A stretch of DNA of 64,000 nucleotides from Pseudoponticoccus marisrubri (lineage in GTDB: Bacteria; Pseudomonadota; Alphaproteobacteria; Rhodobacterales; Rhodobacteraceae), in assembly GCF_001482405.1 (NCBI RefSeq), contig NZ_LPXO01000010.1, positions 62,001-126,000 on the forward strand, in the 5' to 3' direction. Of this stretch, positions 19,223 through 28,553 are shown one piece after another. Position 1 is the first letter of the stretch. Each line of letters starts with the position of its first letter. The notes beneath the pieces were generated by a model. It saw only the letters and a program-made list of their open reading frames with translations, searched no databases and was not told where the DNA came from. A program made the position numbers and the translations under genes.

Positions 19223-20685
19223 CCCAGGCTGCCCGCCCCCTTGCACCCGAAGACGCCGCGCAGCCGGCCACGCTGCCCGCCCCCGACACCGCGCAGGGTG
19301 CGACCTTCGAGACGCGCGACCCCGCGGCGCGCGGCCGGATCGTGGCGCGCTACCAGTCGGCCACGGAAGGTGAATGCGCCCGGATCCTCGACCTCGCGCG
19401 GCAGGGCTTTGCCGCCTGGTCGGCGCTGACCACCAATGCGCGCTGCGACGCGCTGGCCGCCTGGCTGTCGGTGATCGAGGCGCAGGCCGAGGCGCTGGCC
19501 GTCGAGATGACCGACGAGCAGGGCAAGCCGCTGGCCGAATCCCGAGCCGAGATCGGCAAGAGCCTGCGCGAGGCGCGCCAGATGCTGGGCTTTGCCCGGG
19601 CCCATGGCGGCGCCACGCTGCCCGGCCGCGCGCCGGGCTGGACCAACACGATCCTGCGCCGCCCGCGCGGCGTGGTGCTGGCGATCACGCCATGGAACTT
19701 CCCCGTGCTGACGCCGCTGCGCAAGCTGGTGCCGGCGCTGGCCACGGGCAACGCGGTGGTGCTGAAACCCTCGGAATTCACCCCGGCCGCAGCGATGCGG
19801 CTGGTGCGCGCGGCCCAAGGGATCCTGCCCGAAGGCGCGCTCTGCCTCGTGAACGGTGACGGCGCGGTGGCCGCCGGGCTGGTCGCCGCCGAGACGGTCG
19901 ACGCGATTTCCTTCACCGGCTCGGTGCCCACCGGGCGCAAGATCGGCGCGGTGGCGGGCGGCAACCTCGTGCCCGTCTCGCTGGAGCTGGGCGGCAAGAA
20001 CGCGGCCATCGTGGATGACGTGGCCGACCTGGACGCGGCGCTGGACGCCATCACCGGCGCGGCCATGCAATGTTCCGGCCAGCGCTGCACCGCGATTTCC
20101 CGCGTGATCGTGCACGCGGCGGCTTATGACCGGGCCTGCGCCGGGCTGACCGCGCGGCTGGACGCGCTGACCCCCGGGCCGGGACAGGCCGAAGGCACGA
20201 CGCTGGGCCCGATCACCACGCAGGCCCAGCTGGACCGCGTGCTGCACCTTGTCCGCGCGGCCGAGCTGGAGGGCGCGCGGGTGCTGACCGGCGGCCACCG
20301 GATCGCGCCCGAGAGCGCCCCCGAGGGGCTGTTCTTCGCACCCACCCTGCTGGCCAGCGACGACCCCGCGAACCCCGCCAACCGCGACGAGATCTTCGGC
20401 CCGGTGCTGACCATCTCGCGTTACGGCAATGACGACGACGCGCTGCGCCAGGCCAATGCCACGCGCTACGGGCTGACAAGCGCGGTCTTCACCGACCGGC
20501 TGGGCTTTGCCAACCGCGCGCTGCGCGAGCTGCAGACCGGCATGATCCACGTCAACCACGGCACCGCGCCCGACGACAACATGCCCTTTGTCGGGATCCG
20601 CGACAGCGGGCTGGGCACCGGCTCGGTCGGGCCGTCCACGCTTGATTTCTACACGACCGAACACGCCGCCTACCAGGCCGGGTGA
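19219..20685 (+). CDS. NAD(P)-dependent aldehyde/semialdehyde dehydrogenase
   Basis: 488 residues, a full-length ALDH. TPWNFPVLTPLRKLVPALATGNAVVLKPSE is the cofactor-binding core, SLELGGKNA carries the general-base Glu, and QCSGQRCTAISR carries the catalytic Cys. EIFGPVLTI and a C-terminal PFVGIRDSGLGTGSVG are typical of the succinate- or alpha-ketoglutarate-semialdehyde branch. It would oxidise the aldehyde released by the aldolase encoded just upstream, or a semialdehyde of the same pathway. ATGA overlap with the aldolase gene. Confidence 0.92.
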   Translation: MTQAARPLAPEDAAQPATLPAPDTAQGATFETRDPAARGRIVARYQSATEGECARILDLARQGFAAWSALTTNARCDALAAWLSVIEAQAEALAVEMTDEQGKPLAESRAEIGKSLREARQMLGFARAHGGATLPGRAPGWTNTILRRPRGVVLAITPWNFPVLTPLRKLVPALATGNAVVLKPSEFTPAAAMRLVRAAQGILPEGALCLVNGDGAVAAGLVAAETVDAISFTGSVPTGRKIGAVAGGNLVPVSLELGGKNAAIVDDVADLDAALDAITGAAMQCSGQRCTAISRVIVHAAAYDRACAGLTARLDALTPGPGQAEGTTLGPITTQAQLDRVLHLVRAAELEGARVLTGGHRIAPESAPEGLFFAPTLLASDDPANPANRDEIFGPVLTISRYGNDDDALRQANATRYGLTSAVFTDRLGFANRALRELQTGMIHVNHGTAPDDNMPFVGIRDSGLGTGSVGPSTLDFYTTEHAAYQAG

Positions 20686-20695
20686 AGGAGCAGAC

Positions 20696-21796
20696 ATGAA
20701 GTTCACGAATATCGAGATCCGCGCCTGCCGGCACGAGCCGGAACAGGCCTACAAGCTGAAGGACGGCAAGCCGATCGATTTCGAGTTCCTCGCCATGCGC
20801 TTCGACACCGACGAAGGGCTGAGCGTGGAAACCTTCGGCTTTGCCGGGCGCAGCGCGCTGGCCATGGGGGCGGTCTCGGCGGAGCTGCTGCGCCCCTTCT
20901 TCCTGGGCCGCGATCCCGATTACCGCGAGACGCACTGGCACGAGTACCGCCGCTTCAACCGGGCGTGGAACTTCACCCCCGGCTATGCCTATGCGCCCTA
21001 TGACATCGCCTGCCACCTTGTGCAGGCCACCGCCGCCGGCCTGCCGCTCTACAAGCAGCTGGGCGCGGTGCGCGACAGCGTGCCGATCTACGGCTCGTCG
21101 CTGACCCTGCCCACGGCCGAGGCCTATGCCGCCGAGGCGCGCGAGCTTCAGGCGCGTGGCTGGGCCGCCTACAAGCTGCACCCGCCCGCCGATCTGGAGG
21201 TCGCCTTCGAGGCGCACCGCGCCTGCCGCGAGGCGGTGGGCCCCGATTTCCGGCTGATGTCGGACCCGGTCAACAGTTTCAACTTCCAGCAGAACATCCA
21301 TTTCGGCCGGATGCTGGAAGAGCTGAACTACTACTGGCTCGAAGAGCCGATGTTCGACGAATGCCACGGATCGCTGCGGGCGCTGCGCGACACGCTGAAG
21401 ATCCCCATCGTCGGCGGCGAGACGGCCGAGAACCACCCCGCCGGCGTGGCCGAGCTGGTGGCCTCGCGCGCCATCGACATCGTGCGCGGCGACGCGTCCT
21501 GGTCGGGCGGGATCACCGGGCTGATGAAGACCGCGCATCTGGCCGAGGCGCATGGCATGAACTGCGAGATCCATACCGCGATCTATCACCCGCTGGAGCT
21601 GGTGAACCTGCATTGCGCCGCGGCCATCCGCAACAACGAGTTCTTCGAGGTGCTGGTGCCCGAGCATCTCTTTGCCATCGGGCTGAAGGACCCGATCGAC
21701 ATCCGCGACGGCCACGCCCACCTGCCGCAGGCGCCGGGGCTGGGCATCGCGCTGGACTGGGATTTCATCGACAACGCCACGCTGAAGGTTCTGTGA
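20696..21796 (+). CDS. Enolase-superfamily acid-sugar dehydratase (mandelate racemase subgroup)
   Basis: 366 residues with GAAGGAG ahead of the ATG at 20696. WAAYKLHPP provides the Lys-x-His catalytic motif. Metal ligands are expected at LMSDPVN, WLEEPMFDE and GGETAEN, and the Asp/His dyad at RGDASWSGGITG and CEIHTAIYHP. This pattern defines the mandelate racemase subgroup, most members of which dehydrate aldonic or aldaric acids. The exact stereoisomer cannot be deduced. Together with the lactonase and aldose dehydrogenase at the end of the operon it fits sugar to lactone to acid to 2-keto-3-deoxy acid. Confidence 0.88.
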   Translation: MKFTNIEIRACRHEPEQAYKLKDGKPIDFEFLAMRFDTDEGLSVETFGFAGRSALAMGAVSAELLRPFFLGRDPDYRETHWHEYRRFNRAWNFTPGYAYAPYDIACHLVQATAAGLPLYKQLGAVRDSVPIYGSSLTLPTAEAYAAEARELQARGWAAYKLHPPADLEVAFEAHRACREAVGPDFRLMSDPVNSFNFQQNIHFGRMLEELNYYWLEEPMFDECHGSLRALRDTLKIPIVGGETAENHPAGVAELVASRAIDIVRGDASWSGGITGLMKTAHLAEAHGMNCEIHTAIYHPLELVNLHCAAAIRNNEFFEVLVPEHLFAIGLKDPIDIRDGHAHLPQAPGLGIALDWDFIDNATLKVL

Positions 21797-21797
21797 C

Positions 21798-22667
21798 ATG
21801 ACCGATGCCGCAGCCCCCCGCCACGTGGTCGACGAGGAACGCCAGCGCCGCTGGCGGCAGGCGGCGATCTATGCCGCGCTGGCGCTCGTGACCTTCGTCA
21901 TGGTCTTCCCGGTGCTCTGGATGATCTCGGTCTCGCTGAAACCCACGACCGAGACCTTCTCGCTGCCGCCGCGCCTGCTGCCCGACGACCTGCACTGGGG
22001 CGGCTATGCCAAGGTGCTGACCGACCCGAAATTCCGCACCTTCCTGCTCAACAGCTACCTTGTCGGGCTGGCGGTGACGGGGCTGTCGCTGGTGATCGGC
22101 ACGCTGGCCGCCTTCGGCTTCTCGCGCTACCGCTTCTTCGGCGACCGGGTGGCCAAGCTCTTTGTCATCACCACCCAGATGGTGCCCACGATCACCCTGC
22201 TGATCCCCTATTTCGGCGTCATCGTGTTCCTGGGGCTCTACGACACGCTCTGGGGTCTGGTGCTGACCTACCTGACCTTTTCGCTGCCCTACGCGATCAT
22301 CATGATGAACGGCTATCTCGACACGATCCCCAAGGATTTCGACGAGGCTGCGACGATCGACGGCTGCACCCCGCTGGGCGTGCTGGTCCGCGTGCTGCTG
22401 CCGGTGGCGCTGCCGGGGATCATCTCGACCGCGGTCTACACCTTCCTGCTGGCCTGGAACGAGTTCCTCTTCGCGCTTGCCCTGACGCGCTCGATGGACA
22501 TGCGCACGGTGCCGGTGGGGATTTCCATGATGGTGGGCGAGTTCGGCCTGAAATGGGACGAGATGATGGCCTTCTCGGTGATCGGATCGCTGCCCGTGCT
22601 GATCCTGTTCATGCTCGTCCAGAGATTTGTCGTCAGCGGCCTCGCCGCCGGGGGCGTCAAGGGGTGA
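21798..22667 (+). CDS. Carbohydrate ABC transporter permease (MalG/UgpE type)
   Basis: 289 residues with six predicted membrane segments. The coupling motif GYLDTIPKDFDEAATIDGCTPLGVLVRVLLPVALPGI is the EAA loop, and LAWNEFLFALALTRS follows. The N-terminus has MFPVLWMISVSLKPTTE, typical of the second permease in CUT1 importers. Starts two bases after the dehydratase stop. The order here, permease, binding protein, permease, ATPase, is less common than binding protein first. Confidence 0.92.
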   Translation: MTDAAAPRHVVDEERQRRWRQAAIYAALALVTFVMVFPVLWMISVSLKPTTETFSLPPRLLPDDLHWGGYAKVLTDPKFRTFLLNSYLVGLAVTGLSLVIGTLAAFGFSRYRFFGDRVAKLFVITTQMVPTITLLIPYFGVIVFLGLYDTLWGLVLTYLTFSLPYAIIMMNGYLDTIPKDFDEAATIDGCTPLGVLVRVLLPVALPGIISTAVYTFLLAWNEFLFALALTRSMDMRTVPVGISMMVGEFGLKWDEMMAFSVIGSLPVLILFMLVQRFVVSGLAAGGVKG

Positions 22668-22722
22668 GAGCCCGCAAGACGGGGCCGACCGCCCCGCCAT
22701 CCAACTGAGGAGGAGAAGCACC

Positions 22723-23976
22723 ATGACACGACACCTGCCCGCCTGGGCGCTGGCCGCCGCCACCTCGGCCGCCGCGCTGATGCCCGCATCGCTGCACGCC
22801 GCCGAGATCGAGTGGCTGCAATGGTTCGCCGCCGAGAACACCGGCGGCTTCTACGAGGAACTGGTCGCCGATTTCGAGGCGCAGCACCCCGACATCACCG
22901 TAAAGCTGGTCACCCAGCCCTTCGGCAAGGTGCGCGAGAGCATCGTGACCGACAACGCCATCGGCGTAGGCTCGGACGTGCTGGGGCTGAACATGCCCTG
23001 GACGACCGAGTTCCTCGAGATCGGCATCCTCGAGCCGCTGGACGACTACCTGGCCCGTGACGACAACAGCTTCGAGACCGACCAGCTGGTCGAGGCGCCG
23101 CTGGGCAAGATCGACGGCAAGACCTGGATGGTGCCGCTGAACGCCTTCCCCTTCGTCATGCATGTCAACATGGGGCTGGTGGAACAGGCCGGCTTTGACG
23201 CGCCGCCCAGCAGCTGGGACGCGCTGGCCGAACAGGCCGCCGCGATCTCGGCGCTGGGGGACGGGACCTCGGGGCTGGGCATGCCGTTCAGCTCGCAGCC
23301 GCCGTCCAACGGGCCGATCCTGACCTTCCTGCCGCTGCTCTATGCCAATGGCGGGCGCATCATGGACGGCACCACGCCCGATTTCGACAATCCAAAGGTG
23401 GTCGAGACGCTGGAATTCCTGCAGCAGCTGGAACAGTCCGGCGCGCTGGCCCCGGGCGCGGCCTCGCGCACCGGCGGTGTCGATCTTGAAGAGTTCATCG
23501 CCGGGCGCACCGGCTTCCTGATCTCGCCCGGCGTGCATTCCAGTTCCATCACCAGCCGCAACCCGGAGCTGGACTACACGCTGGTGCGCGTGCCCTCGAA
23601 CGGGGCCGAGGCCTACCGCGTGCATGGCTGGGAGATCGGCATCTCGGCCGACAGCGACAACAAGGAAGCCGCCTGGACCTTCGTCGACTACCTGCTCTCG
23701 CCCGAGGTCAATGCCCGCGTGGCCAAGGCGTCGAACGCGCTGCCCGGCAACCTGGCGGCGCTGGACACGGTGCGCGCCGATGCCGACGCGACGCTGGTCA
23801 AGCAGATGGACATCCTGTCCGGCGACACGCCGGTCGAGGAGATGCGCCAGTCGCCCAAGGCCGCGGCCAGCTGGTCGCTGATGACCGAGGAGCTGCAGTC
23901 CATGCTGCGCGGTGACCAGACGCCCGCCGAGGCCGCGAGCGCCGTGCAGGCGCGCTGGATGGACCTCATCCAGTGA
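22723..23976 (+). CDS. Carbohydrate ABC transporter solute-binding protein
   Basis: 417 residues with a strong ribosome-binding site (GAGGAGGAG) before the ATG at 22723. A Sec signal peptide spans about residues 1-26 (LAAATSAAALMPASLHA). The mature part has the family-1 binding-protein pattern FYEELVADFEAQHPDITVKLV, NMPWTTEFLEIGILEPLDDY and WEIGISADSDNKEAAWTFVDYLLSPE. It captures a sugar or sugar derivative in the periplasm for the adjacent CUT1 permeases. Aromatic residues (WLQWF) near the mature N-terminus fit sugar stacking. Confidence 0.93.
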   Translation: MTRHLPAWALAAATSAAALMPASLHAAEIEWLQWFAAENTGGFYEELVADFEAQHPDITVKLVTQPFGKVRESIVTDNAIGVGSDVLGLNMPWTTEFLEIGILEPLDDYLARDDNSFETDQLVEAPLGKIDGKTWMVPLNAFPFVMHVNMGLVEQAGFDAPPSSWDALAEQAAAISALGDGTSGLGMPFSSQPPSNGPILTFLPLLYANGGRIMDGTTPDFDNPKVVETLEFLQQLEQSGALAPGAASRTGGVDLEEFIAGRTGFLISPGVHSSSITSRNPELDYTLVRVPSNGAEAYRVHGWEIGISADSDNKEAAWTFVDYLLSPEVNARVAKASNALPGNLAALDTVRADADATLVKQMDILSGDTPVEEMRQSPKAAASWSLMTEELQSMLRGDQTPAEAASAVQARWMDLIQ

Positions 23977-24040
23977 CGCCCATGGGACGGGCGTGCCCAC
24001 CGCGCCCGTCCCGACGCCCACCCCTGACAAGGAAGACGCC

Positions 24041-24928
24041 GTGACCCCTTCGTTCCGCCTGCCGACCGCCGCCGGCACGCCCTACCTGTTCCTGCTGCCG
24101 GGGCTGGTGATCCTGGGCGCGCTGTTGTCGGTGCCGCTCTACAAGGTCGTGGAATACTCGCTGTATGACAATGTCATCGTCGAGCGGAACCCGACCTTCG
24201 TGGGGCTCGACAATTACCGCGACATCCTGGGCGATCCGGGCTACTGGAGCGCCGGGTTCAACACGATCGTCTTCACCGTGGGCTCGGTCATCGGCCACAT
24301 GATCGTGGGCATCGGGCTGGCGCTGCTGGTCAATGCCGACATCCACCCCCGCGCGCGCACCTTCTTCCGCTCGATGCTGGTGCTGCCCTGGATCTTCACC
24401 GCCGTGGTCGTGGCGCTGAACTGGCAGCTGCTGCTGAACCCGTTCGGCCTGCTCAACTACGTGCTGGACTGGCTGGGCCTGATCACCGAGCCGCTGGACT
24501 GGCTGGGCAATCCCGACCTGGCGATGTGGTCGCTGCTGGTGATCTCGACCTGGCGCGGCTACCCGTTCATCATGGTCAGCTTCCTGTCGGGGCTGCAGAC
24601 CGTGCCGAAGGAACTCTACGAGGCGGCCGAGATCGACGGCGCGGGGTTCTGGCACAAGTTCTGGCACGTCACCCTGCCGCAGCTGAAACCGGTGATCTTC
24701 GGCGTGGCGCTGCTGGACCTGATCTGGACCTTCCAGCTGTTCCCGCTGGTCTGGCTGACCACCGGCGGCGGCCCCGGCCGCGCGACCGAGGTGCTGTCCA
24801 CGCTGACCTTCCGCCTTGCCTTCGTCGATTTCGAATTTGCCCGGGCGGCCACCGTCGCCGTCTCGATCCTCATCATCTCGGCAGCCTTCACCGTGCTCTA
24901 CCTGCGCAACGAAGCGCGGCGCCTGTAA
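24041..24928 (+). CDS. Carbohydrate ABC transporter permease (MalF/UgpA type)
   Basis: 295 residues from a GTG start with AAGGAAG seven bases ahead. Six membrane segments; the EAA loop is KELYEAAEIDGAGFWHKFWHVTLPQLKP. PTFVGLDNYRDILGDPGYW in the first periplasmic loop is the signature of MalF-type CUT1 permeases. A longer frame upstream has no ribosome-binding site and overlaps the binding-protein gene. Pairs with the permease encoded at 21798-22667. Confidence 0.92.
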   Translation: MTPSFRLPTAAGTPYLFLLPGLVILGALLSVPLYKVVEYSLYDNVIVERNPTFVGLDNYRDILGDPGYWSAGFNTIVFTVGSVIGHMIVGIGLALLVNADIHPRARTFFRSMLVLPWIFTAVVVALNWQLLLNPFGLLNYVLDWLGLITEPLDWLGNPDLAMWSLLVISTWRGYPFIMVSFLSGLQTVPKELYEAAEIDGAGFWHKFWHVTLPQLKPVIFGVALLDLIWTFQLFPLVWLTTGGGPGRATEVLSTLTFRLAFVDFEFARAATVAVSILIISAAFTVLYLRNEARRL

Positions 24929-24946
24929 CGCCCCGGAGACCCCCTC

Positions 24947-26014
24947 ATGTCCCGCATCGAAATCTCGAACCTCGTCAAGATGTATGGCAGCCACAAGGCG
25001 CTGCACGGCATCGACATCTCGATCCAGCCCGGCGAGTTCTGCGTGCTGGTCGGCCCCTCGGGCTGCGGCAAGTCCACCACCCTGCGCATGGTCGCGGGGC
25101 TCGAGACCATCTCGGGCGGCGAGATCGCCATCGGCGACCGCGTGGTGAACGGGCTGCGCCCCAAGGAACGCGGCATCGCCATGGTGTTCCAGAACTATGC
25201 GCTCTACCCGGCCAAGACGGTCCGCGGCAACATGGCCTTCTCGCTGAAGCTGTCCAAGATGCCCAAGGCCGAGATCGACCGCCGCGTGAACGAGGTGGCC
25301 GAGATCCTGGAACTGACGCCGCTTCTGGACCGCAAGCCCGCCGCCCTGTCGGGCGGCCAGCGCCAGCGCGTCGCCATGGGCCGGGCCATCGTGCGCGACC
25401 CCGAGGTCTTTCTCTTCGACGAGCCGCTGTCCAACCTCGACGCCAAGCTGCGCGGCCAGATGCGCGCCGAGATCAAGCGCCTGCACCAGCGGCTGGAGAA
25501 CACGATCATCTATGTCACCCATGACCAGGTCGAGGCGATGACGCTGGCCGACCGCATCGTCATCATGCGCGACGGACGGATCGAGCAGCAGGGCACGCCC
25601 GACGCGGTGTTTCACGATCCCGACACGGTCTTCGTCGCAGGCTTCATGGGCAGCCCGCCGATGAACCTGGTCGACTGCATGGTCACGCCGGGCGGGCTGC
25701 GGCTGGGCGGGACGGAGCTCGCCTGCACCCTGCCCGAGGGGCTGCGCGCCGGCGATCGGGTGACCTTCGGCATCCGCCCCGACGACATCCGCCCGGCCGC
25801 CGACCTGCCCGGCGGCGTGCCCGTCACCCTGCCGGTGGACCTGATCGAGCAGCTGGGCACCGAGAAGCTGGTCCATTTCCGCGCCGGCCCGCACGAGCTG
25901 ATCGGCAAGACCGGCGGCCGGGTCGATCTGGCCGAGGGCACCGAGCAGCGTCTGGCCTTCGACATGGCGCATGCCTTCTTCTTCGACGCCGAGACCGGGC
26001 AGCGCATCCGATGA
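24947..26014 (+). CDS. Carbohydrate ABC transporter ATPase (UgpC/MsmX type)
   Basis: 355 residues. Walker [11 protein letters not shown] at about 37-46, Q-loop VFQNYALYP, signature [38 protein letters not shown]-loop [13 protein letters not shown]-terminal OB-like regulatory domain (about 240-355) contains GIRPDD. This is the standard energising subunit of CUT1 sugar importers. The 3' end overlaps the aldo/keto reductase start by 4 bases, tying the transporter to the catabolic genes. Confidence 0.94.
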   Translation: MSRIEISNLVKMYGSHKALHGIDISIQPGEFCVLVGPSGCGKSTTLRMVAGLETISGGEIAIGDRVVNGLRPKERGIAMVFQNYALYPAKTVRGNMAFSLKLSKMPKAEIDRRVNEVAEILELTPLLDRKPAALSGGQRQRVAMGRAIVRDPEVFLFDEPLSNLDAKLRGQMRAEIKRLHQRLENTIIYVTHDQVEAMTLADRIVIMRDGRIEQQGTPDAVFHDPDTVFVAGFMGSPPMNLVDCMVTPGGLRLGGTELACTLPEGLRAGDRVTFGIRPDDIRPAADLPGGVPVTLPVDLIEQLGTEKLVHFRAGPHELIGKTGGRVDLAEGTEQRLAFDMAHAFFFDAETGQRIR

Positions 26015-26949
26015 GCCCCGTGAAACCGGTCGGGCTGGGCTTCGGCCTCCTGGGCACCACCAATACCGCGCCCATTTCCGACGCTCAGGCCGAGGAGATG
26101 TTCGCCGCCGCCTGGGAGATGGGCCTGCGCCGCTTCGACACCGCGCCGCTTTATGGCGGGCGGTTGTCCGAGGAACGGCTGGGCCGGCTGCTGCGCGGGC
26201 ACCCGCGCGACGCCTGCGTCCTGTCGACCAAGGTCGGCCGCTACCGCGCCTATGCCGCGCATGTGGTGAACCCCAAGGACAATCCCGGCGACTGGCATGA
26301 TTACACGCGCGAGATGACCCTGCGCTCGGTCGAGGAGAGCCTGCGCCTGCTGGGCACCGATCACCTCGACATCGTCTTTGTCCATGATTGCGACGCGTAT
26401 CTGGACGCGGCGCGCGACGGCGCCCTGCCCGCGCTGGCCGAATTGAAGGCGCAGGGCGTGATCGGCGCGGTGGGCTGCGGCAGCAACAGCGCGGCCACCC
26501 ACGCGGCCCTGCTGCGCGACAGTGATCTGGACGTGCTGATGGTCGCGGGGCGCTTCACCCTGCTGGACCAGAGCGCGGCCGATACGCTCTTGCCGCTCTG
26601 CCTGTCGCGCGGCGTGCAGGTCGAGCTGGCCGCGCCCTTCAACTCGGGCATTCTCGCCACCGGGCCGGATGTGGCGGCCACGCGCTTCGACTACCAGCCG
26701 CCCGATGCGGCCCTGCGCGACCGGGTGCGCGCCATCCAGGCCGCCTGCCAAGCCGAGGGCGTGGCCCTCAAACGCGCCGCGCTGCACTATGCCGCCGCCC
26801 ACCCGGCCGTGACGCGGCTGGTGCTGGGGCTGATCCATGCCGACGGGCTGCGCTCGAACCTCGACGACCTCTCCGCCCCGGTGCCCGACACGCTCTGGCC
26901 CGCGCTGGCGCGGCTGGACATTCCCAACCCCACGAGCCTCACATCATGA
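26011..26949 (+). CDS. Aldo/keto reductase, aldose (L-fucose/galactose-type) dehydrogenase-like
   Basis: 312 residues. The AKR tetrad is complete: Asp43 and Tyr48 in RRFDTAPLYGG, Lys74 in STKVGR, and His125 in FVHDCD. Length and motifs (DWHDYTREMTLRSVEESLRLLGTDHLDI) match bacterial D-threo-aldose/L-fucose/L-galactose 1-dehydrogenases, which oxidise an aldose to its lactone with NAD(P). A lactonase-like gene follows with an ATGA overlap, which supports that assignment. The actual sugar is unknown. Confidence 0.85.
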   Translation: MSPVKPVGLGFGLLGTTNTAPISDAQAEEMFAAAWEMGLRRFDTAPLYGGRLSEERLGRLLRGHPRDACVLSTKVGRYRAYAAHVVNPKDNPGDWHDYTREMTLRSVEESLRLLGTDHLDIVFVHDCDAYLDAARDGALPALAELKAQGVIGAVGCGSNSAATHAALLRDSDLDVLMVAGRFTLLDQSAADTLLPLCLSRGVQVELAAPFNSGILATGPDVAATRFDYQPPDAALRDRVRAIQAACQAEGVALKRAALHYAAAHPAVTRLVLGLIHADGLRSNLDDLSAPVPDTLWPALARLDIPNPTSLTS

Positions 26950-27782
26950 CCACAGCCATCGACGCCCATGTCCATATCTGGGACCGCAGCCGCGGCGAGA
27001 CCTTCATTGCCGAGACACAGTTTCCCGTGCTGACCGGCCGGGCCTTCCTGCCCGCCGATCTTGTCCCCGTGCTGGAGGAGACGCGCGCCGAGAGCGCGGT
27101 GCTGGTGCACGGGCCGGCCACGGTGAAACACGCGCATTACTGCCTTGAGCTTTGCCGCCAGCACGCGATCTTCCGCTCGGTCGTCGGCTGGGTCGACCTG
27201 CGCGATCCCGACGCCGCGGCGCAGCTTGCGCTGCAGGCCGGCGACCCGGCCTTTCGCGGCGTGCGCTTCACGCCCATGCTGGATGCCGACCCCGAGGGCT
27301 ACCTGCGCAGCGCGGGCGCGCAGTCGGTCTGCGCCGCCCTGCAAGGCAATGGCCAGCTGGTCGAGATCCTCGCGCCGCAACCGCTCTTCGGCGCCGTCGC
27401 GGATCTTGCGCGCGCCTTTCCCGACCTGCCCGTGGTGCTGGCCCATTTCGGCCTGCCCGACGGCACGCCCGAGACGTTGGAGACGTGGCGGCAGGCCATG
27501 GCCGGGCTGGCCGGCCTGCCCAATATCCATGTCAAGCTGTCCGGCCTGCCCCTGACCGCCGATCCCGCCCGCGACCGTGCCATGGCCCGCGACCATGTGG
27601 GTGCGATGCTGGATCTCTTCGGCACCGGGCGGCTCATGTATGCCAGCAACTGGCCCGTCGCCACCGCCCTTGCCAGCCCCCGCCACTGGCGCGTTTTGCT
27701 GGACGAGACGCTGGAGGCGGCAAAGCTGGGCGCCCCGGAGCGGGACGCCCTCTATCGTGGCAATGCGCTGCGGCTCTACTGA
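26946..27782 (+). CDS. Amidohydrolase-2-family lactonase (fuconolactonase-like)
   Basis: 278 residues beginning IDAHVHIWD, the metal-binding motif of the amidohydrolase-2 family. Further conserved points are FRGVRFTPMLDADPEGYL, PVVLAHFGLPD, HVKLSGLPLT and LMYASNWPVA with the expected active-site Asn/Asp region. Members next to aldose dehydrogenases hydrolyse sugar lactones, for example L-fucono-1,5-lactone. Last gene of the plus-strand operon; it meets a convergent SDR gene three bases later, so there is no room for an intergenic terminator. Confidence 0.87.
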   Translation: MTTAIDAHVHIWDRSRGETFIAETQFPVLTGRAFLPADLVPVLEETRAESAVLVHGPATVKHAHYCLELCRQHAIFRSVVGWVDLRDPDAAAQLALQAGDPAFRGVRFTPMLDADPEGYLRSAGAQSVCAALQGNGQLVEILAPQPLFGAVADLARAFPDLPVVLAHFGLPDGTPETLETWRQAMAGLAGLPNIHVKLSGLPLTADPARDRAMARDHVGAMLDLFGTGRLMYASNWPVATALASPRHWRVLLDETLEAAKLGAPERDALYRGNALRLY

Positions 27783-27785
27783 GCC

Positions 27786-28553
27786 TCAGCGCCCCATCCA
27801 GCCGCCATCGACGACCAGCAGCTCGCCATTGACATAATCCGAGGCGGCGGAGGCCAGGAAGACCACGGGGCCCGCGAAATCCTGCGGCTTGCCCCAGCGG
27901 CCCTGAGGGATCCGATCGAGGATCGCCTTGGAGCGGTCGGGATCGTCCTGCAGGGCCTGCGTGTTGTCGGTGGCGATATAGCCCGGCGCCAGCGCGTTCA
28001 CGTTCACGCCCTTGCCGGCCCATTCATTGGCCAGCGCCTTGGTCAGCTGCGCGATCCCGCCCTTCGAGGCGGAATAGCCCGGCACGGTGATCCCGCCCTG
28101 GAAGCTGAGCAGCGAGGCGGTGAAGATGATCTTGCCCCGCCCGCGGGCGACCATGCCGCGGCCGATCTCGCGGCTGAGCACGAACTGCGCCGACAAGTTG
28201 ACCTCGATCACCTCGTCCCACCAGGCATCGGGATGTTCGGCCGCGGGCTTGCGCTTGATCGTGCCGGCATTGTTGACGAGGATGTCGGGCACGATGCCCT
28301 CGGCCTCGATCCGCTGGGCCAGCGCATGCACCGCCGCCCGGTCCGTGAAATCGCATTTCAGCGGCGTGAACCGGCGCCCCAGGGCGGTGACCGCCTGTTC
28401 CACCTCCGAGCCCGGTTCGAGCGAGGCGCTGACGCCCACGATATCGGCGCCGGCCTCGGCCAGCGCCTCGGCCATGCCGCGCCCGATGCCGCGCTTGGCG
28501 CCGGTGACGATCGCGGTCTGGCCGCTCAGGTCGAAGGATTTCAATACGCTCAT
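27786..28553 (-). CDS. Short-chain dehydrogenase (KduD-like, 2-keto-3-deoxy acid dehydrogenase type)
   Basis: 255 residues. Rossmann motif TGAKRGIG, NNAG, catalytic Ser in FTASLLS and the YSASK active-site pair (YxxxK). GYIATDNTQALQDDPDRSKAILDRIPQGRWGKPQDFAGPVVFLASAASDYVNGELLVVDGGW closely fits KduD-type 2-keto-3-deoxy-D-gluconate 5-dehydrogenases and related 2-keto-3-deoxy-fuconate dehydrogenases. It is last in a minus-strand operon with a sugar-acid dehydratase, which would make its substrate. Confidence 0.87.
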   Translation of the reverse strand: MSVLKSFDLSGQTAIVTGAKRGIGRGMAEALAEAGADIVGVSASLEPGSEVEQAVTALGRRFTPLKCDFTDRAAVHALAQRIEAEGIVPDILVNNAGTIKRKPAAEHPDAWWDEVIEVNLSAQFVLSREIGRGMVARGRGKIIFTASLLSFQGGITVPGYSASKGGIAQLTKALANEWAGKGVNVNALAPGYIATDNTQALQDDPDRSKAILDRIPQGRWGKPQDFAGPVVFLASAASDYVNGELLVVDGGWMGR

